This document shows positions 8,101-15,000 of a stretch of DNA of 28,612 bases, in pieces. Source of the DNA: RGIG3135 sp964477115 (GTDB taxonomy: Bacteria > Actinomycetota > Coriobacteriia > Coriobacteriales > Eggerthellaceae); the NCBI GenBank assembly GCA_964477115.1, contig CAYZCY010000021.1, forward strand, positions 1-28,612, given 5' to 3'. Made by a program: the position numbers and the translations under genes. Within the stretch, counting starts at the first letter, position 1, and every line of letters begins with the position of its first letter. A model generated the notes under the pieces. The model did no database searches and was not told the origin of the DNA. It was given only the letters and a program-made list of their open reading frames with translations.

Positions 8101-9913
8101 CGCGGTTGACCAGTGGATGTACCATACGCGCCTCTACGCCGCCGCCAAGGTGGCAACCCAGCGCAACGACCTCGACCTCATCCAGCTGAACTCCTTCGGC
8201 TGCGGCCTTGACGCCGTTACTACCGACCAGGTGCAGGAGATCCTGGAGTCTGCGGGCAAGGTGTACACCGTGCTCAAGATCGACGAGGTTTCCAACCTGG
8301 GCGCCGCCCGTATTCGCGTGCGAAGCCTGCTTGCCGCCCTGAACGACCAGATCGACGAGAAGTCGGGCAAGGTTGTGGGCAATGCCTCCAACGGCCTTAA
8401 GGCTGCAGAAGGTGAGCGCGCCGCTGTTGCGAGCGCGGGTGACGCGAGCGAGGGCGAGATGGCCGCATGTGCCGACCTCACCGGCGCCTGCACACCTGAG
8501 GCCTGCGCTACTTGCGCGGCTTCGAGCATCGACTTCAGCAAGGTTGAGGAGCTCATCCCACGCACCTTCACCGAGAAGGCCGATCCCGATGCGCGCGCCA
8601 AGTACATCACTAAGCGCGAAAGCGCTTCAAGCGAATTCCCGCGTGCCGAGTACACCGAGAAGATGAAGGAGGATCGCTTCACCATTCTGGCTCCCCAGAT
8701 GGCCCCGATCCACTTCGACCTTCTGATAGACATCTTCCGTCGCTTTGGCTACAACCTGGAGCTTCTGCCCAGCGTTGACCACGGTGCCGTGGAAGCGGGC
8801 CTCAAGTACGTCAACAACGACATCTGCTATCCCTCTATCCTGACCACCGGCCAGGTCATGGAGGCGGTCATGAGCGGTCGCTACGATACCGACAAGCTGG
8901 CCATCATCATTACGCAGACCGGCGGCGGCTGCCGTGCTACCAACTACATCGCACTCATCCGCAAGGCGCTCAAGTCGGTGGGCCTTGAACATGTGCCGGT
9001 TATCTCGCTGTCCTTCAAGGACCTCGGCGAGCGCAACTCCGGCTTCAAGGTCACTCCGAAGATGCTGCTTCAGGCTGTGTATGCGCTCATCTACGGTGAC
9101 CTTCTCATGCAGGTGCTCTACCGCACGCGTCCCTATGAGGTTGAGCCGGGTGCCGCCAATGCCCTTTACGAAAAGTGGAACGCCGTGTGCAAGGGGCAGC
9201 TGTCCCGCGGTGTGTCCCGCGGCGAGTTCAAGCGCACCGCGCGCCAGATCATCCGCGAGTTCGACGAGCTGCCGCTGCAGGGTGAGGGTACCAAGCCGCG
9301 CGTGGGCGTGGTCGGCGAGATTCTGGTGAAGTTCCATCCGACGGCCAACAACGAGCTTGTCGACGTGATCGAGCGCGAAGGCTGCGAGGCCGTGGTTCCG
9401 GGCCTTATCGAGTTCTTCCTCTTCGGTATCGCAGGTGCAGTCTTCCAGGAAAAGCCGCTTGGCCGCAGCCATAAGGGTGCCGTGGGAAGCCGCATTGCGC
9501 TTGATGCCATCGCGCGCTTCCGCAAGCCGGTTAACGATGCGCTTGCCAAATCGAAGCGCTTTGAGCCTCCGGCCGACATCTACACGGTGGCGGGCTATGC
9601 CGAGGAAGTTTTGTCATTGTGCAATTCGATGGGCGAGGGCTGGCTGCTTACGGGTGAGATGATCGAGCTTATCCACAGCGGCGCTCCCAACATCGTCTGC
9701 ACGCAGCCCTTTGCCTGCCTGCCCAACCACGTGGTCGGCAAGGCCACCATCAAGGAGCTGCGCCGCCAGTACCCGCAGAGCAACATCGTGGCCGTCGACT
9801 ACGACCCCGGCGCTTCCGAGGTAAACCAGCTCAACCGTATCAAGCTGATGATCTCGGTGGCAAAGGCTAACCTGGCTGATCAGCGTGCGAAGGGGGAGAA
9901 GGCTGCGCACTAG
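5132..9913 (+). CDS. giant acyl-CoA dehydratase activase / dehydratase-like fusion protein
   Basis: A 1593-residue cytoplasmic protein. Two tandem ASKHA ATPase modules of the HgdC/BadF-BcrA type begin at LGIDVGSTTVK (61-71) and FLGIDAGSTTFK (378-389). Each has both cysteines that bridge the [4Fe-4S] cluster in HgdC dimers: C179 (NGTCAGGTGAF) and C218 (ASRCGVF), then C509 (EACSSGCGSF) and C548 (GSRCTVF). A Cys-rich segment (C678, C681, C685, C710) leads into DUF2229-type sequence (about 745-1075). A variable linker with more cysteines (1113-1128) follows, then a dehydratase-subunit-like region (about 1180-1575) with NNDICYPS and TQTGGGCRATNY. The family is thought to use ATP to drive low-potential electron transfer, but the substrate here is unknown. 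ATG 5132 has GGAAA upstream; ATG 5168 is an alternative. It follows the TetR gene, and no HgdA/HgdB-type genes adjoin it. Confidence 0.92.
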   Translation: MQDANKELKREEMESANAAPIAPAQGCACGCEEQECPAVAQVAKVTKKFTHADAGKVDLHLGIDVGSTTVKLAVLDRENEIKWAVYRRHHADVRATIVEVLREAAEVFPTECMTIAITGSGGLLLSQWLDIEFVQEVIASKTAVETFIPATDVAIELGGEDAKIIYFDQGIEQRMNGTCAGGTGAFIDQMAALLNTDAGGLNELAQSQTTIYPIASRCGVFAKTDVQPLLNEGARKEDIAASIFQSVVTQTISGLACGRPIRGHVAFLGGPLQYLPELRKRFYETLDLDEEHIIVPDNAHLFVASGCAIAGAVADNEVPELLVDVLERLEGLGDMQGSEVVRLAPLFASEEEYEEFSSRHAAECVKRGDLASYRGAAFLGIDAGSTTFKAALIGEDGSLLWSTYASNKGDVLGCAKKAIAELYGLLPVDEATGKPLVTIGHATVTGYGEGLLLEALRVDSGEIETVAHLRGAQEMLPGVEFILDIGGQDMKCLRVKDGVIEHIMLNEACSSGCGSFIESFATGLELDVSEFAQTAIRAENPVDLGSRCTVFMNSRVKQAQKEGATVGDIAAGLAISVIKNALFKVIKIRDPHDVGEHVIVQGGTFLNDAVLRAFEQLSECKAVRPDIAGNMGAYGAALLARDRYVDAKASAGEEEVSSSILTLEQMEALDPTHRTVRCKACSNACLLTINDFGKDVKTGKHRRFITGNRCEKGAGTHDETKDIPNLFEYKSKRLFDHYEPLLPEEAAHGTVGIPRALNMYENYPFWFTFFTQLGFRVVSSDPSTKKTYEAGIESMPSESVCYPAKLSHGHIMDLLSKDVDFIWMPCIKWERQEDMTAGNHFNCPIVASYPEALRLNIDEIHDSEERFLNPWIPYDNKEALKERLFVELCENHAGIIRKYGPLFSRAEIAAAVEAAWAEDESFKRDMRRAGTETLAWMEKTGTHGIVLAGRPYHNDPEINHAIPELLNSFGLAVLTEDSIAHLAELERPIRAVDQWMYHTRLYAAAKVATQRNDLDLIQLNSFGCGLDAVTTDQVQEILESAGKVYTVLKIDEVSNLGAARIRVRSLLAALNDQIDEKSGKVVGNASNGLKAAEGERAAVASAGDASEGEMAACADLTGACTPEACATCAASSIDFSKVEELIPRTFTEKADPDARAKYITKRESASSEFPRAEYTEKMKEDRFTILAPQMAPIHFDLLIDIFRRFGYNLELLPSVDHGAVEAGLKYVNNDICYPSILTTGQVMEAVMSGRYDTDKLAIIITQTGGGCRATNYIALIRKALKSVGLEHVPVISLSFKDLGERNSGFKVTPKMLLQAVYALIYGDLLMQVLYRTRPYEVEPGAANALYEKWNAVCKGQLSRGVSRGEFKRTARQIIREFDELPLQGEGTKPRVGVVGEILVKFHPTANNELVDVIEREGCEAVVPGLIEFFLFGIAGAVFQEKPLGRSHKGAVGSRIALDAIARFRKPVNDALAKSKRFEPPADIYTVAGYAEEVLSLCNSMGEGWLLTGEMIELIHSGAPNIVCTQPFACLPNHVVGKATIKELRRQYPQSNIVAVDYDPGASEVNQLNRIKLMISVAKANLADQRAKGEKAAH

Positions 9914-10059
9914 GGCGTGACGTCAGGCTCGCTAGGGCGTGNNNNNNNNNNNNNNNNNNNNNNNNNNNNNNNNNNNNNNNNNNNNNNNNNNNNNNNNNNN
10001 NNNNNNNNNNNNNNNNNNNNNNNNNNNNNNNNNNNNNNNNNCAGGCTCGCTAGGGCGTG
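9910..10059. repeat. 22-bp tandem repeat interrupted by an assembly gap
   Basis: CTAGGGCGTG occurs at 9910-9919 and 9932-9941, a 22-bp period, and again after the gap at 10050-10059. The 18-mer CAGGCTCGCTAGGGCGTG is identical on both sides of the N run (9924-9941 and 10042-10059). The first copy contains the TAG stop of the activase gene. The array is probably longer than shown and collapsed in assembly. The rest of the gene-free stretch 9914-10083 shows nothing else. Confidence 0.75.
9942..10041. other. assembly gap (100 N)
   Basis: Exactly 100 N, a conventional placeholder for a gap of unknown size. The same 18-mer borders both sides, so missing tandem repeat copies are the likely cause. 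Confidence 0.97.
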
Positions 10060-10083
10060 GCGCTTACCTTCTCCAATTGAATG

Positions 10084-10911
10084 CTAAGCAGTAGGGGAGA
10101 CGTCTTCGGAAGGGGGCGTCTCTCTTGTCTCCTCTGCCACCGGGATAAGCGATGCGGCCAGTTTGTTTTCGCCCTGGGTGGCCAGATAGCGGTATCCGAA
10201 GATGCTGAACACGAGCGCGCCGATGGCGTTCACGAGCATGTCCTGCATAGTGTCGTACAGGCCGATGTCGAGGTAACCGTCCAGGCCGTAGTCGACTCCG
10301 TTGATGGTGGAGCTGGTGATGCCTTCGATGACCATGGGGCGCGTGCCGTCGCCGCCGAGCGTCACCGAGGCAAAGCTGTGTACGATCATGTCCTTCTGCA
10401 TGTCTTGGTTGAAGAGGCGATCAACGCTGAACTCGAAGAACTCCCACACGGTGCCGATGGTCATGGCGAAGCAGACGGCGACGAAGGTGCAGTATGCGGG
10501 GCTCAGGTTGAACTTGGCGCGCGGCTCTCGGTTGAGGACGTCCACGAGCGCGAAGCCTACGGCTGCCGCAAGGAAGCCGCACATGGTGTGGAGCATGGTG
10601 TCCCACCAGGGGAAGGTCTGGTAGAACTCGCCGATCTCGCCGAGGATTTCCGCGGCGAAGGCAAACAGCAGCACGATGATTTCGAGCGTTGAGGGGATCT
10701 CCATTTTGAACCTGCGCTCGAGCAGGCTTGGTACGACGAAGAGGAACAGGACCACCAAACACAGCAGGAACTGCTCCCAGCGTCCGGCCCATGCGCAGCG
10801 GATGGCCACCAGTATCACGATGGCGCGCAGCGCTACTGCGAGCTTCCAGACGGCCGGGTCTTTTTTCATCTGTTCGTTTATGGATTTGTGGAATCTTGTC
10901 AGCTTGCCCAT
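10084..10911 (-). CDS. polytopic membrane protein of unknown function
   Basis: A 275-residue integral membrane protein with about six hydrophobic segments: roughly 23-40, 46-63, 77-95, 106-126, 140-157 and 222-243. Conserved-looking motifs at or near the membrane are WWDTMLHTMCGF (102-113) and TVWEFFEFSVDRLF (154-167), followed by an acidic glycine-rich loop (YGLDGYLDIGLYDTMQDM). The spread of Trp, His, Asp and Glu recalls YjdF/DUF2238-like proteins, but I would not assign a function. ATG at 10911 has GGAG about 8 bases upstream. The open frame continues upstream into the antisense of the tRNA, which is not coding. The hydrophilic tail (about 245-275) is acidic and Thr/Pro-rich. Confidence 0.82.
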   Translation of the reverse strand: MGKLTRFHKSINEQMKKDPAVWKLAVALRAIVILVAIRCAWAGRWEQFLLCLVVLFLFVVPSLLERRFKMEIPSTLEIIVLLFAFAAEILGEIGEFYQTFPWWDTMLHTMCGFLAAAVGFALVDVLNREPRAKFNLSPAYCTFVAVCFAMTIGTVWEFFEFSVDRLFNQDMQKDMIVHSFASVTLGGDGTRPMVIEGITSSTINGVDYGLDGYLDIGLYDTMQDMLVNAIGALVFSIFGYRYLATQGENKLAASLIPVAEETRETPPSEDVSPTA

Positions 10912-10953
10912 GATGTGCTCCGCGTGCTTGTCTGTCGCGTGTTGTTCGCAAGC

Positions 10954-10959
10954 ATTATA
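10954..10959 (-). promoter_or_regulatory. -10 box for the membrane protein gene
   Basis: The minus strand reads TATAAT at 10959-10954, a perfect -10, 43 bases upstream of the ATG at 10911. The -35 region is weak (AACAAG at 17-bp spacing). It is divergent from the tRNA promoter. Confidence 0.45.
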
Positions 10960-10983
10960 GCGCCAAGTTGCCGTAGCTTGTTC

Positions 10984-11012
10984 TTGCGAAGCGCGGTGAA
11001 ATGTGTCACAAT
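10984..11012 (+). promoter_or_regulatory. promoter of tRNA-Val
   Basis: TTGCGA (10984-10989) and CACAAT (11007-11012) are separated by exactly 17 bases. Initiation would fall near 11019, giving a leader of about 25 bases before the mature tRNA end at 11044. The leader contains a small stem, GCGCG/CGCGC, at 11021-11034. Confidence 0.5.
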
Positions 11013-11043
11013 GCTCATTCGCGCGGGAACGCGCTTGAAACGT

Positions 11044-11118
11044 GGTCGATTGGCGCAGCGGGAGCGCAGGTGCCTTACAAGCACAAGGTCGGGGGTTCAA
11101 ATCCCTCATCGACCACCA
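11044..11118 (+). tRNA. tRNA-Val (anticodon TAC)
   Basis: The acceptor stem GGTCGAT (11044-11050) pairs with ATCGACC (11108-11114), followed by discriminator A and an encoded CCA (11116-11118). The D-arm is GCGC/GCGC. The anticodon arm has loop CTTACAA, so the anticodon is TAC, reading GUA for valine. The T-arm has a TTCAAAT loop closed by GGGGG/CCCTC with one G-T pair. The first anticodon-stem pair is a G-A mismatch; the rest of the cloverleaf is intact. Confidence 0.97.
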
Positions 11119-11131
11119 TGATTTTTAGGGT

Positions 11132-11157
11132 CGGGAGCCTTCGGGTTCCCGATTTTT
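11132..11157 (+). terminator. intrinsic terminator after tRNA-Val
   Basis: CGGGAGCC (11132-11139), a TTCG tetraloop and GGTTCCCG (11144-11151) make an 8-bp stem with one G-T pair, followed by ATTTTTC. It ends tRNA transcription 14 bases past the CCA and separates it from the pilus locus. Confidence 0.9.
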
Positions 11158-11172
11158 CATTTCGGGCAAAGG

Positions 11173-11312
11173 TTGGTTCTGCGCGTCCGATCGCATCGAG
11201 CCAAGTTCATCCAACTGCACGCGTCCGATCACACGTTTGCTGCTGAGCGGGGCCAAAGGGCAAACTTGGGAAAGAAATCAGACTCCCAAGAGACTCGATC
11301 GGGACAAACGCG
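11173..11312 (+). ncRNA. possible structured leader RNA of the pilus locus
   Basis: The 287-base gene-free stretch before rcpC has nested complementarity. GTCCGATC (11223-11230) can pair with GATCGGGAC (11297-11305) with one bulge. Inside it, GTTTGC (11235-11240) pairs with GCAAAC (11260-11265), and TTGGGA (11266-11271) with TCCCAA (11284-11289), giving a three-way junction. Upstream, TTGGTTC (11173-11179) can pair with GAGCCAA (11198-11204). The 11-mer CGCGTCCGATC occurs twice (11182-11192 and 11220-11230), so alternative pairings with the same partner are possible. I do not recognise a known riboswitch consensus. Chance pairing in GC-rich DNA remains possible. Confidence 0.3.
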
Positions 11313-11405
11313 GGACTGCTTTCAGGCAACTCCTTTTCACAATGACCTCCACGATGTGGTTCCTGACGGGCCGGCATCCTCGGGTTTCGCATGAAGGAGG
11401 TGCTC

Positions 11406-12236
11406 ATGAAGGTAAACAAGTCAACGCTCGTGGGCGTGGTTTGCGCCGTGTGTTGCGCTGCGTGCGTGGCTCTCTACCTTGCGCATGTCAATCAACAGGC
11501 GGAAAGCGAAAGGGCTGAGGCCCTCGCTCGCTACGGCGGCGAACAGATAGAGGTTCTTGTCGCCACTCGAAACATAGCTGCCGGAGAAACCGTGACGGAG
11601 GGTTCGGTCGATGTGCAGTTGTGGCTTGCCGATCTTCTTCCGGAAGGTGCCGTTACCTCTGCGGATGAGGTGGTGGGAAAGCAGCTTGGCTCAAGCATCT
11701 TGAAGGGCGAGGTGGTTTCGACCCAGCGTCTCTCAAAGACTTCTTCGGATTTCGAGGTGCCTGAAGGAATGGCTGCGGTGAGCGTGCCGACGCGTGATGT
11801 GCAGGCGCTTGGCGGCGCCTTGCAACCAGGTATGAGCGTGCAGGTGTATGCGACAGGCGCGAGCTCAACGAGCCTTCTGATTAAAGACGCCCTCGTTTTG
11901 GAGACCAGCCTTGCCGATTCGGGGTCTCTGACTTCGAGCTCTTCTGCTTGGGTGACGCTGGCGGTGCCTGCGGAATCCGTGCAGGAACTCGTTGCCGCTG
12001 CGCAAAACCTCGAGCTGTACTTCGTGCTTTTGGGCAAGTCAGATGATTCCGCCGGAAAGGGCGAGTCTGCCGACGCGGGGGATGAGGCCGATTCTTCTGG
12101 CGTGGCCGGATCGACCAGCGCGGCTGGGGCGGGGGATGCGGCTGAGTTGTCTGGCGCGGCAGGGTCGCAGAGTGCTTCCGAACCTGAAGGCACTGCCGCA
12201 GCAGGCACCGATGCCAGATCGGAAGGTGCATCATGA
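11406..12236 (+). CDS. cpaB: Flp pilus assembly protein RcpC/CpaB
   Basis: A 276-residue membrane-anchored protein, the first gene of the Tad locus. An N-terminal membrane segment (about 7-27) contains four cysteines (VVCAVCCAACVALYL). A SAF domain follows (about 46-108: EQIEVLVATRNIAAGETV … GSSILKGEVVS), then the RcpC/CpaB region (about 112-210: VPEGMAAVSVPTRDVQALGGALQPGMSVQVYA). The last ~65 residues are a Gly/Ala/Ser/acidic low-complexity tail, probably a spacer outside the membrane. ATG at 11406 is chosen because AAGGAGG lies 5 bases upstream; the ATG at 11391 precedes that ribosome site. In Gram-negative systems this protein works with the secretin; with no secretin here it may help span the cell wall. 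The stop overlaps the next start (ATGA). Confidence 0.9.
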   Translation: MKVNKSTLVGVVCAVCCAACVALYLAHVNQQAESERAEALARYGGEQIEVLVATRNIAAGETVTEGSVDVQLWLADLLPEGAVTSADEVVGKQLGSSILKGEVVSTQRLSKTSSDFEVPEGMAAVSVPTRDVQALGGALQPGMSVQVYATGASSTSLLIKDALVLETSLADSGSLTSSSSAWVTLAVPAESVQELVAAAQNLELYFVLLGKSDDSAGKGESADAGDEADSSGVAGSTSAAGAGDAAELSGAAGSQSASEPEGTAAAGTDARSEGAS

Positions 12237-13700
12237 CAAAGCTTGTCCTGTGTGCTGATTCCGAGAGCCTAAGACATCCTGGCTTCATCGGTCTAGAGGG
12301 GGAAACGCTCGAAGGCCTTGCCTGGCTCGATGTTTATTCAAATGCCGTCGAGGCCCGCACCGCTGTTGCTGAGAGCTTGGAGGCAGAAGAGGCCTGGGTT
12401 CTCTCGAGCGATCAGATGGATGCAATCAACCTTGCGGCAGCCATCAAGCGCGACCGGCCGACTCTGCGCGTGTTTTTGGTATCGTCCCAGATCAGCGGCT
12501 CGTGTTTGAGCCGTGCACAGGCAGCCGGCCTCGACGGGACCCTATCCCCGCGCGCTTTCGCCTTGCGTTATGCTCAGGAGAAAAGAAGGCATGCGCAATC
12601 TGCTGGCCAGCTAGCAGCGCCGGCGCTTGCCGGCCTTGTGGACGACGTGTGCGAAGAGGACTTTGCTTCCGATGAGGAGTTTGCGTCTGGCGTCCCGGCA
12701 AGCCCGCAGGCAGATTCCCGGCCGGATGCCCAGGCAAATTTGCAGGCAGGCGTCCAGCCAAGAGCGCAGGCAAGCGNNNNNNNNNNNNNNNNNNNNNNNN
12801 NNNNNNNNNNNNNNNNNNNNNNNNNNNNNNNNNNNNNNNNNNNNNNNNNNNNNNNNNNNNNNNNNNNNNNNNNNNNGCGCTTTTTCCCTATGCGTTATGG
12901 GTGCGGGCGGCGGCGTGGGCTCAACGGCCGTATCTTTAGTGGCCTCCCATATTTTGGCGCGACGCAAAATGTCGGTGCTGCTTATCGATGCGGACTTGCG
13001 CCTCGGCGGCCTAGCCGCTTTGGCTGAAGCGAGCGCGGTGCTATCCCTGTCGGAGGCAATCGATGGGCCTGAATCGCTGGAAAACGCGGTGATCGCGGGA
13101 AGGGTGAGCTGCATTGCAGCGCCCGAACGCATGGAGCTCGCGGATCGCTTATCCGAAAGCCTGCCCGATCTCGTTGACCGCGCGTCACGTCTTTTCGATG
13201 CCGTGGTGGTCGATGCGGGAGGTTCCTTTTCCGGCTTGCATATGGATCTGGCGGAGCGTTGCGCGCAAAGCCTGCTGCTCGTGGGCCAGCGATCGTCTTC
13301 GGTTCGCGCATGCAAGCGCATCGTCGATATGTTTCAGCGCTGCGGAGCGGCTACTAACTCCATAGTTTTCGCTATCAATTGCTGCTCTAAGGGATCGCTT
13401 TTCTCGTCTATAGACGTGTCCTGTCTGCTTCAGGGCTCCAATGTGCGCGAACTGCGCGACGGCGGCCGCATCGTGGAGGAGCTCGTGGGCATTGGCGCAG
13501 CAAGCTCGCTTGTGGTTGACGGCAATCCCTTCGCCGTAAGTTTGGGTCATTTGCTCCAAGAGCTTCTTCCGGAAAGCCCGGACAAAACTTTGCAGCAAAC
13601 GAAAAGCTCGCCCATAAGGCTGCTTGGCGAAGGCCTGCGCGCTCGCAAGTCTCAACGAGATCAGAAGCGAGGTGATTTCCGTGAGCATGACGCTGCTTGA
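12233..13700 (+). CDS. cpaE: CpaE/TadZ-like pilus localisation ATPase (contains assembly gap)
   Basis: The N-terminal part (about 1-125) looks like a receiver-type alpha/beta domain. A Gln/Ala/Pro-rich linker runs into the N gap, and a MinD/ParA-type domain follows it: VMGAGGGVGSTAVSL, LLIDADLRLGG and AVVVDAGGSF. The nucleotide loop lacks both lysines of the classical KGGxGKT motif, as in the atypical TadZ/CpaE branch, which polarises pilus machines. The upstream frame and the downstream frame differ as drawn across 100 N. They join if the real gap is a multiple of three, so one intact gene is the simplest reading. ATG at 12233 overlaps the cpaB stop and has GGAAGG upstream. The end overlaps the cpaF start. 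Confidence 0.82.
12695..12776 (+). repeat. degenerate Gln/Ala/Pro repeat linker
   Basis: Imperfect CAGGCA-type units encode repeated QA steps (PQAD, AQANLQAG, RAQAS) right up to the N gap. The repeat is the likely reason that assembly failed here, and the true linker is probably longer. Confidence 0.6.
12777..12876. other. assembly gap (100 N) in the CpaE-like gene
   Basis: Exactly 100 N. Joining the coding frames on either side needs a missing length divisible by three, which 100 is not, so the N count is not the real length. Confidence 0.95.
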
Positions 13701-15000
13701 TCGCGTTCGGGTAATGGAGGGCAGGTCTGCTTCAACATCGGCGGCAGAGCTCACGGTCGCCGATCTTCGTCGCGCTGTCTGGCGTCATATCCCCATGGAG
13801 GCAGTTGCTCGCATGTCCCTAGACGACCCCGACCGCGCTCGAAGCGAAATACGCATGGCAAGCAAGCGTGCCTTTCTCGATCCCAAGTGGGCTGACGTCG
13901 ATTTGGAAAAGAGGCAGCATCTGGTCGATCAGCTCATAGACACTGTGTTCGGAATGGGTCCGCTCGAGCCATATCTGACCGATGAATCCGTGACGGAGAT
14001 CATGGTCAACGGGTCTGACGGCGTGTTCGTTGAGCGGGAGGGCTGCATTTCGGCTTGCGAGTCACTCGTTCTTACCGATGATCAGGTGCGCGTTCTCATC
14101 GACAGAATACTGGCCCCGCTTGGCAGGCGTATTGACGAGGCATCGCCCATGGTGAGCGCGCGTTTGCCGCAGGGCCATCGCGTTCACGCGGTCATACCGC
14201 CCATTGCGCTCAACGGGCCTACGCTTACCATTCGCTCCTTTGCGAAAAAGACCATAACGCTCGAGCTTATGACGAAGGCGGGTTCGCTGGATCAAACGGT
14301 GGCAGAGCTGCTTACCTGGGCGGTGCGCGCTCGCAAAAGCATTGCGGTATGCGGTGGCACGGGTAGCGGCAAGACCACCTTGCTCAATGCTCTCTCATGC
14401 AAGATCCCGCATGCCGAGCGCATCATCACCATTGAAGATGCAGCGGAACTCAAGTTTGCCGACCATCCTCATGTGGTGCGTTTGGAGGCGCGTCCGCGCA
14501 ATGCCGAAGGCCTCGGGGAAATCACCATTCGCGACCTGGTCGTCAATTCCCTGCGCATGAGACCTGATCGCATAGTGGTGGGGGAGTGCCGCGGCGGGGA
14601 GGCCTTGGATATGCTCCAGGCCATGACCACCGGGCACGACGGGTCGATGACCACCTTGCACGCCAATTCTCCTCAAGACGCCATCGACCGCCTGATAACC
14701 ATGGTTCGCTATGCGGTTGATCTTCCGGTCGATGCCATCGAAGCGCAGATTGGCAACGCTTTTGACCTGGTGGTCCAGCTTTCGCGATCTAAGAAAGGTG
14801 CTCGCTTCGTGTCCGAGGTCGTCGAGATGTCCTTTGATCGCCAGATCAGGATGGCGAAGGTGCGTCGCCTGTACCTGCGCGGGTCCTTTGACGAGAGCGG
14901 TGAGTGGATCGCTTGCCCGGACCTGATTTCCATCCTTGCAAATCGCGGAATCGCCGAGGAAGAGGAGGTGCGAGCATGGTGTCTGCGGGCTTGTGTTTAG
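13681..15000 (+). CDS. cpaF: Tad pilus secretion ATPase CpaF/TadA
   Basis: A 439-residue type II/IV secretion ATPase that powers pilin assembly at the inner face of the membrane. The N-terminal part carries LIDTVFGMGPLEPYLTDESVTEIMVNG (about 85-111), a CpaF hallmark. Walker A is GGTGSGKTT (225-233), the Asp box is ITIEDAAEL (249-257), Walker B is RIVVGECRGGEALDML (297-312), and the His box is GHDGSMTTLHANSP (318-331). All catalytic elements are intact. GTG at 13681 is chosen because GAGG lies 8 bases upstream; ATG 13687 and TTG 13624 are alternatives. It overlaps the CpaE-like gene by 20 bases and tadB by 25, indicating tight translational coupling. Confidence 0.95.
   Translation: MSMTLLDRVRVMEGRSASTSAAELTVADLRRAVWRHIPMEAVARMSLDDPDRARSEIRMASKRAFLDPKWADVDLEKRQHLVDQLIDTVFGMGPLEPYLTDESVTEIMVNGSDGVFVEREGCISACESLVLTDDQVRVLIDRILAPLGRRIDEASPMVSARLPQGHRVHAVIPPIALNGPTLTIRSFAKKTITLELMTKAGSLDQTVAELLTWAVRARKSIAVCGGTGSGKTTLLNALSCKIPHAERIITIEDAAELKFADHPHVVRLEARPRNAEGLGEITIRDLVVNSLRMRPDRIVVGECRGGEALDMLQAMTTGHDGSMTTLHANSPQDAIDRLITMVRYAVDLPVDAIEAQIGNAFDLVVQLSRSKKGARFVSEVVEMSFDRQIRMAKVRRLYLRGSFDESGEWIACPDLISILANRGIAEEEEVRAWCLRACV

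Noticed and set aside
11251..11312. A GEMM-I (cyclic di-GMP) riboswitch, suggested by AAAGGGCAAAC and GGGACAAACGC words
   Set aside because: The GNRA-capped P2 and the GGGACGCAAAGCC core are absent in the right order, so the class cannot be assigned. Only an unnamed structured leader is kept.
13203..13213. An 11-bp match, in reverse orientation, to the 3' end of tRNA-Val (ATCGACCACCA), a possible attachment-site copy
   Set aside because: It lies in the conserved VVVDAG coding motif of the CpaE-like ATPase, is inverted, and there is no integrase in the window. A chance match is more likely, so I do not call the pilus locus a tRNA-integrated island.
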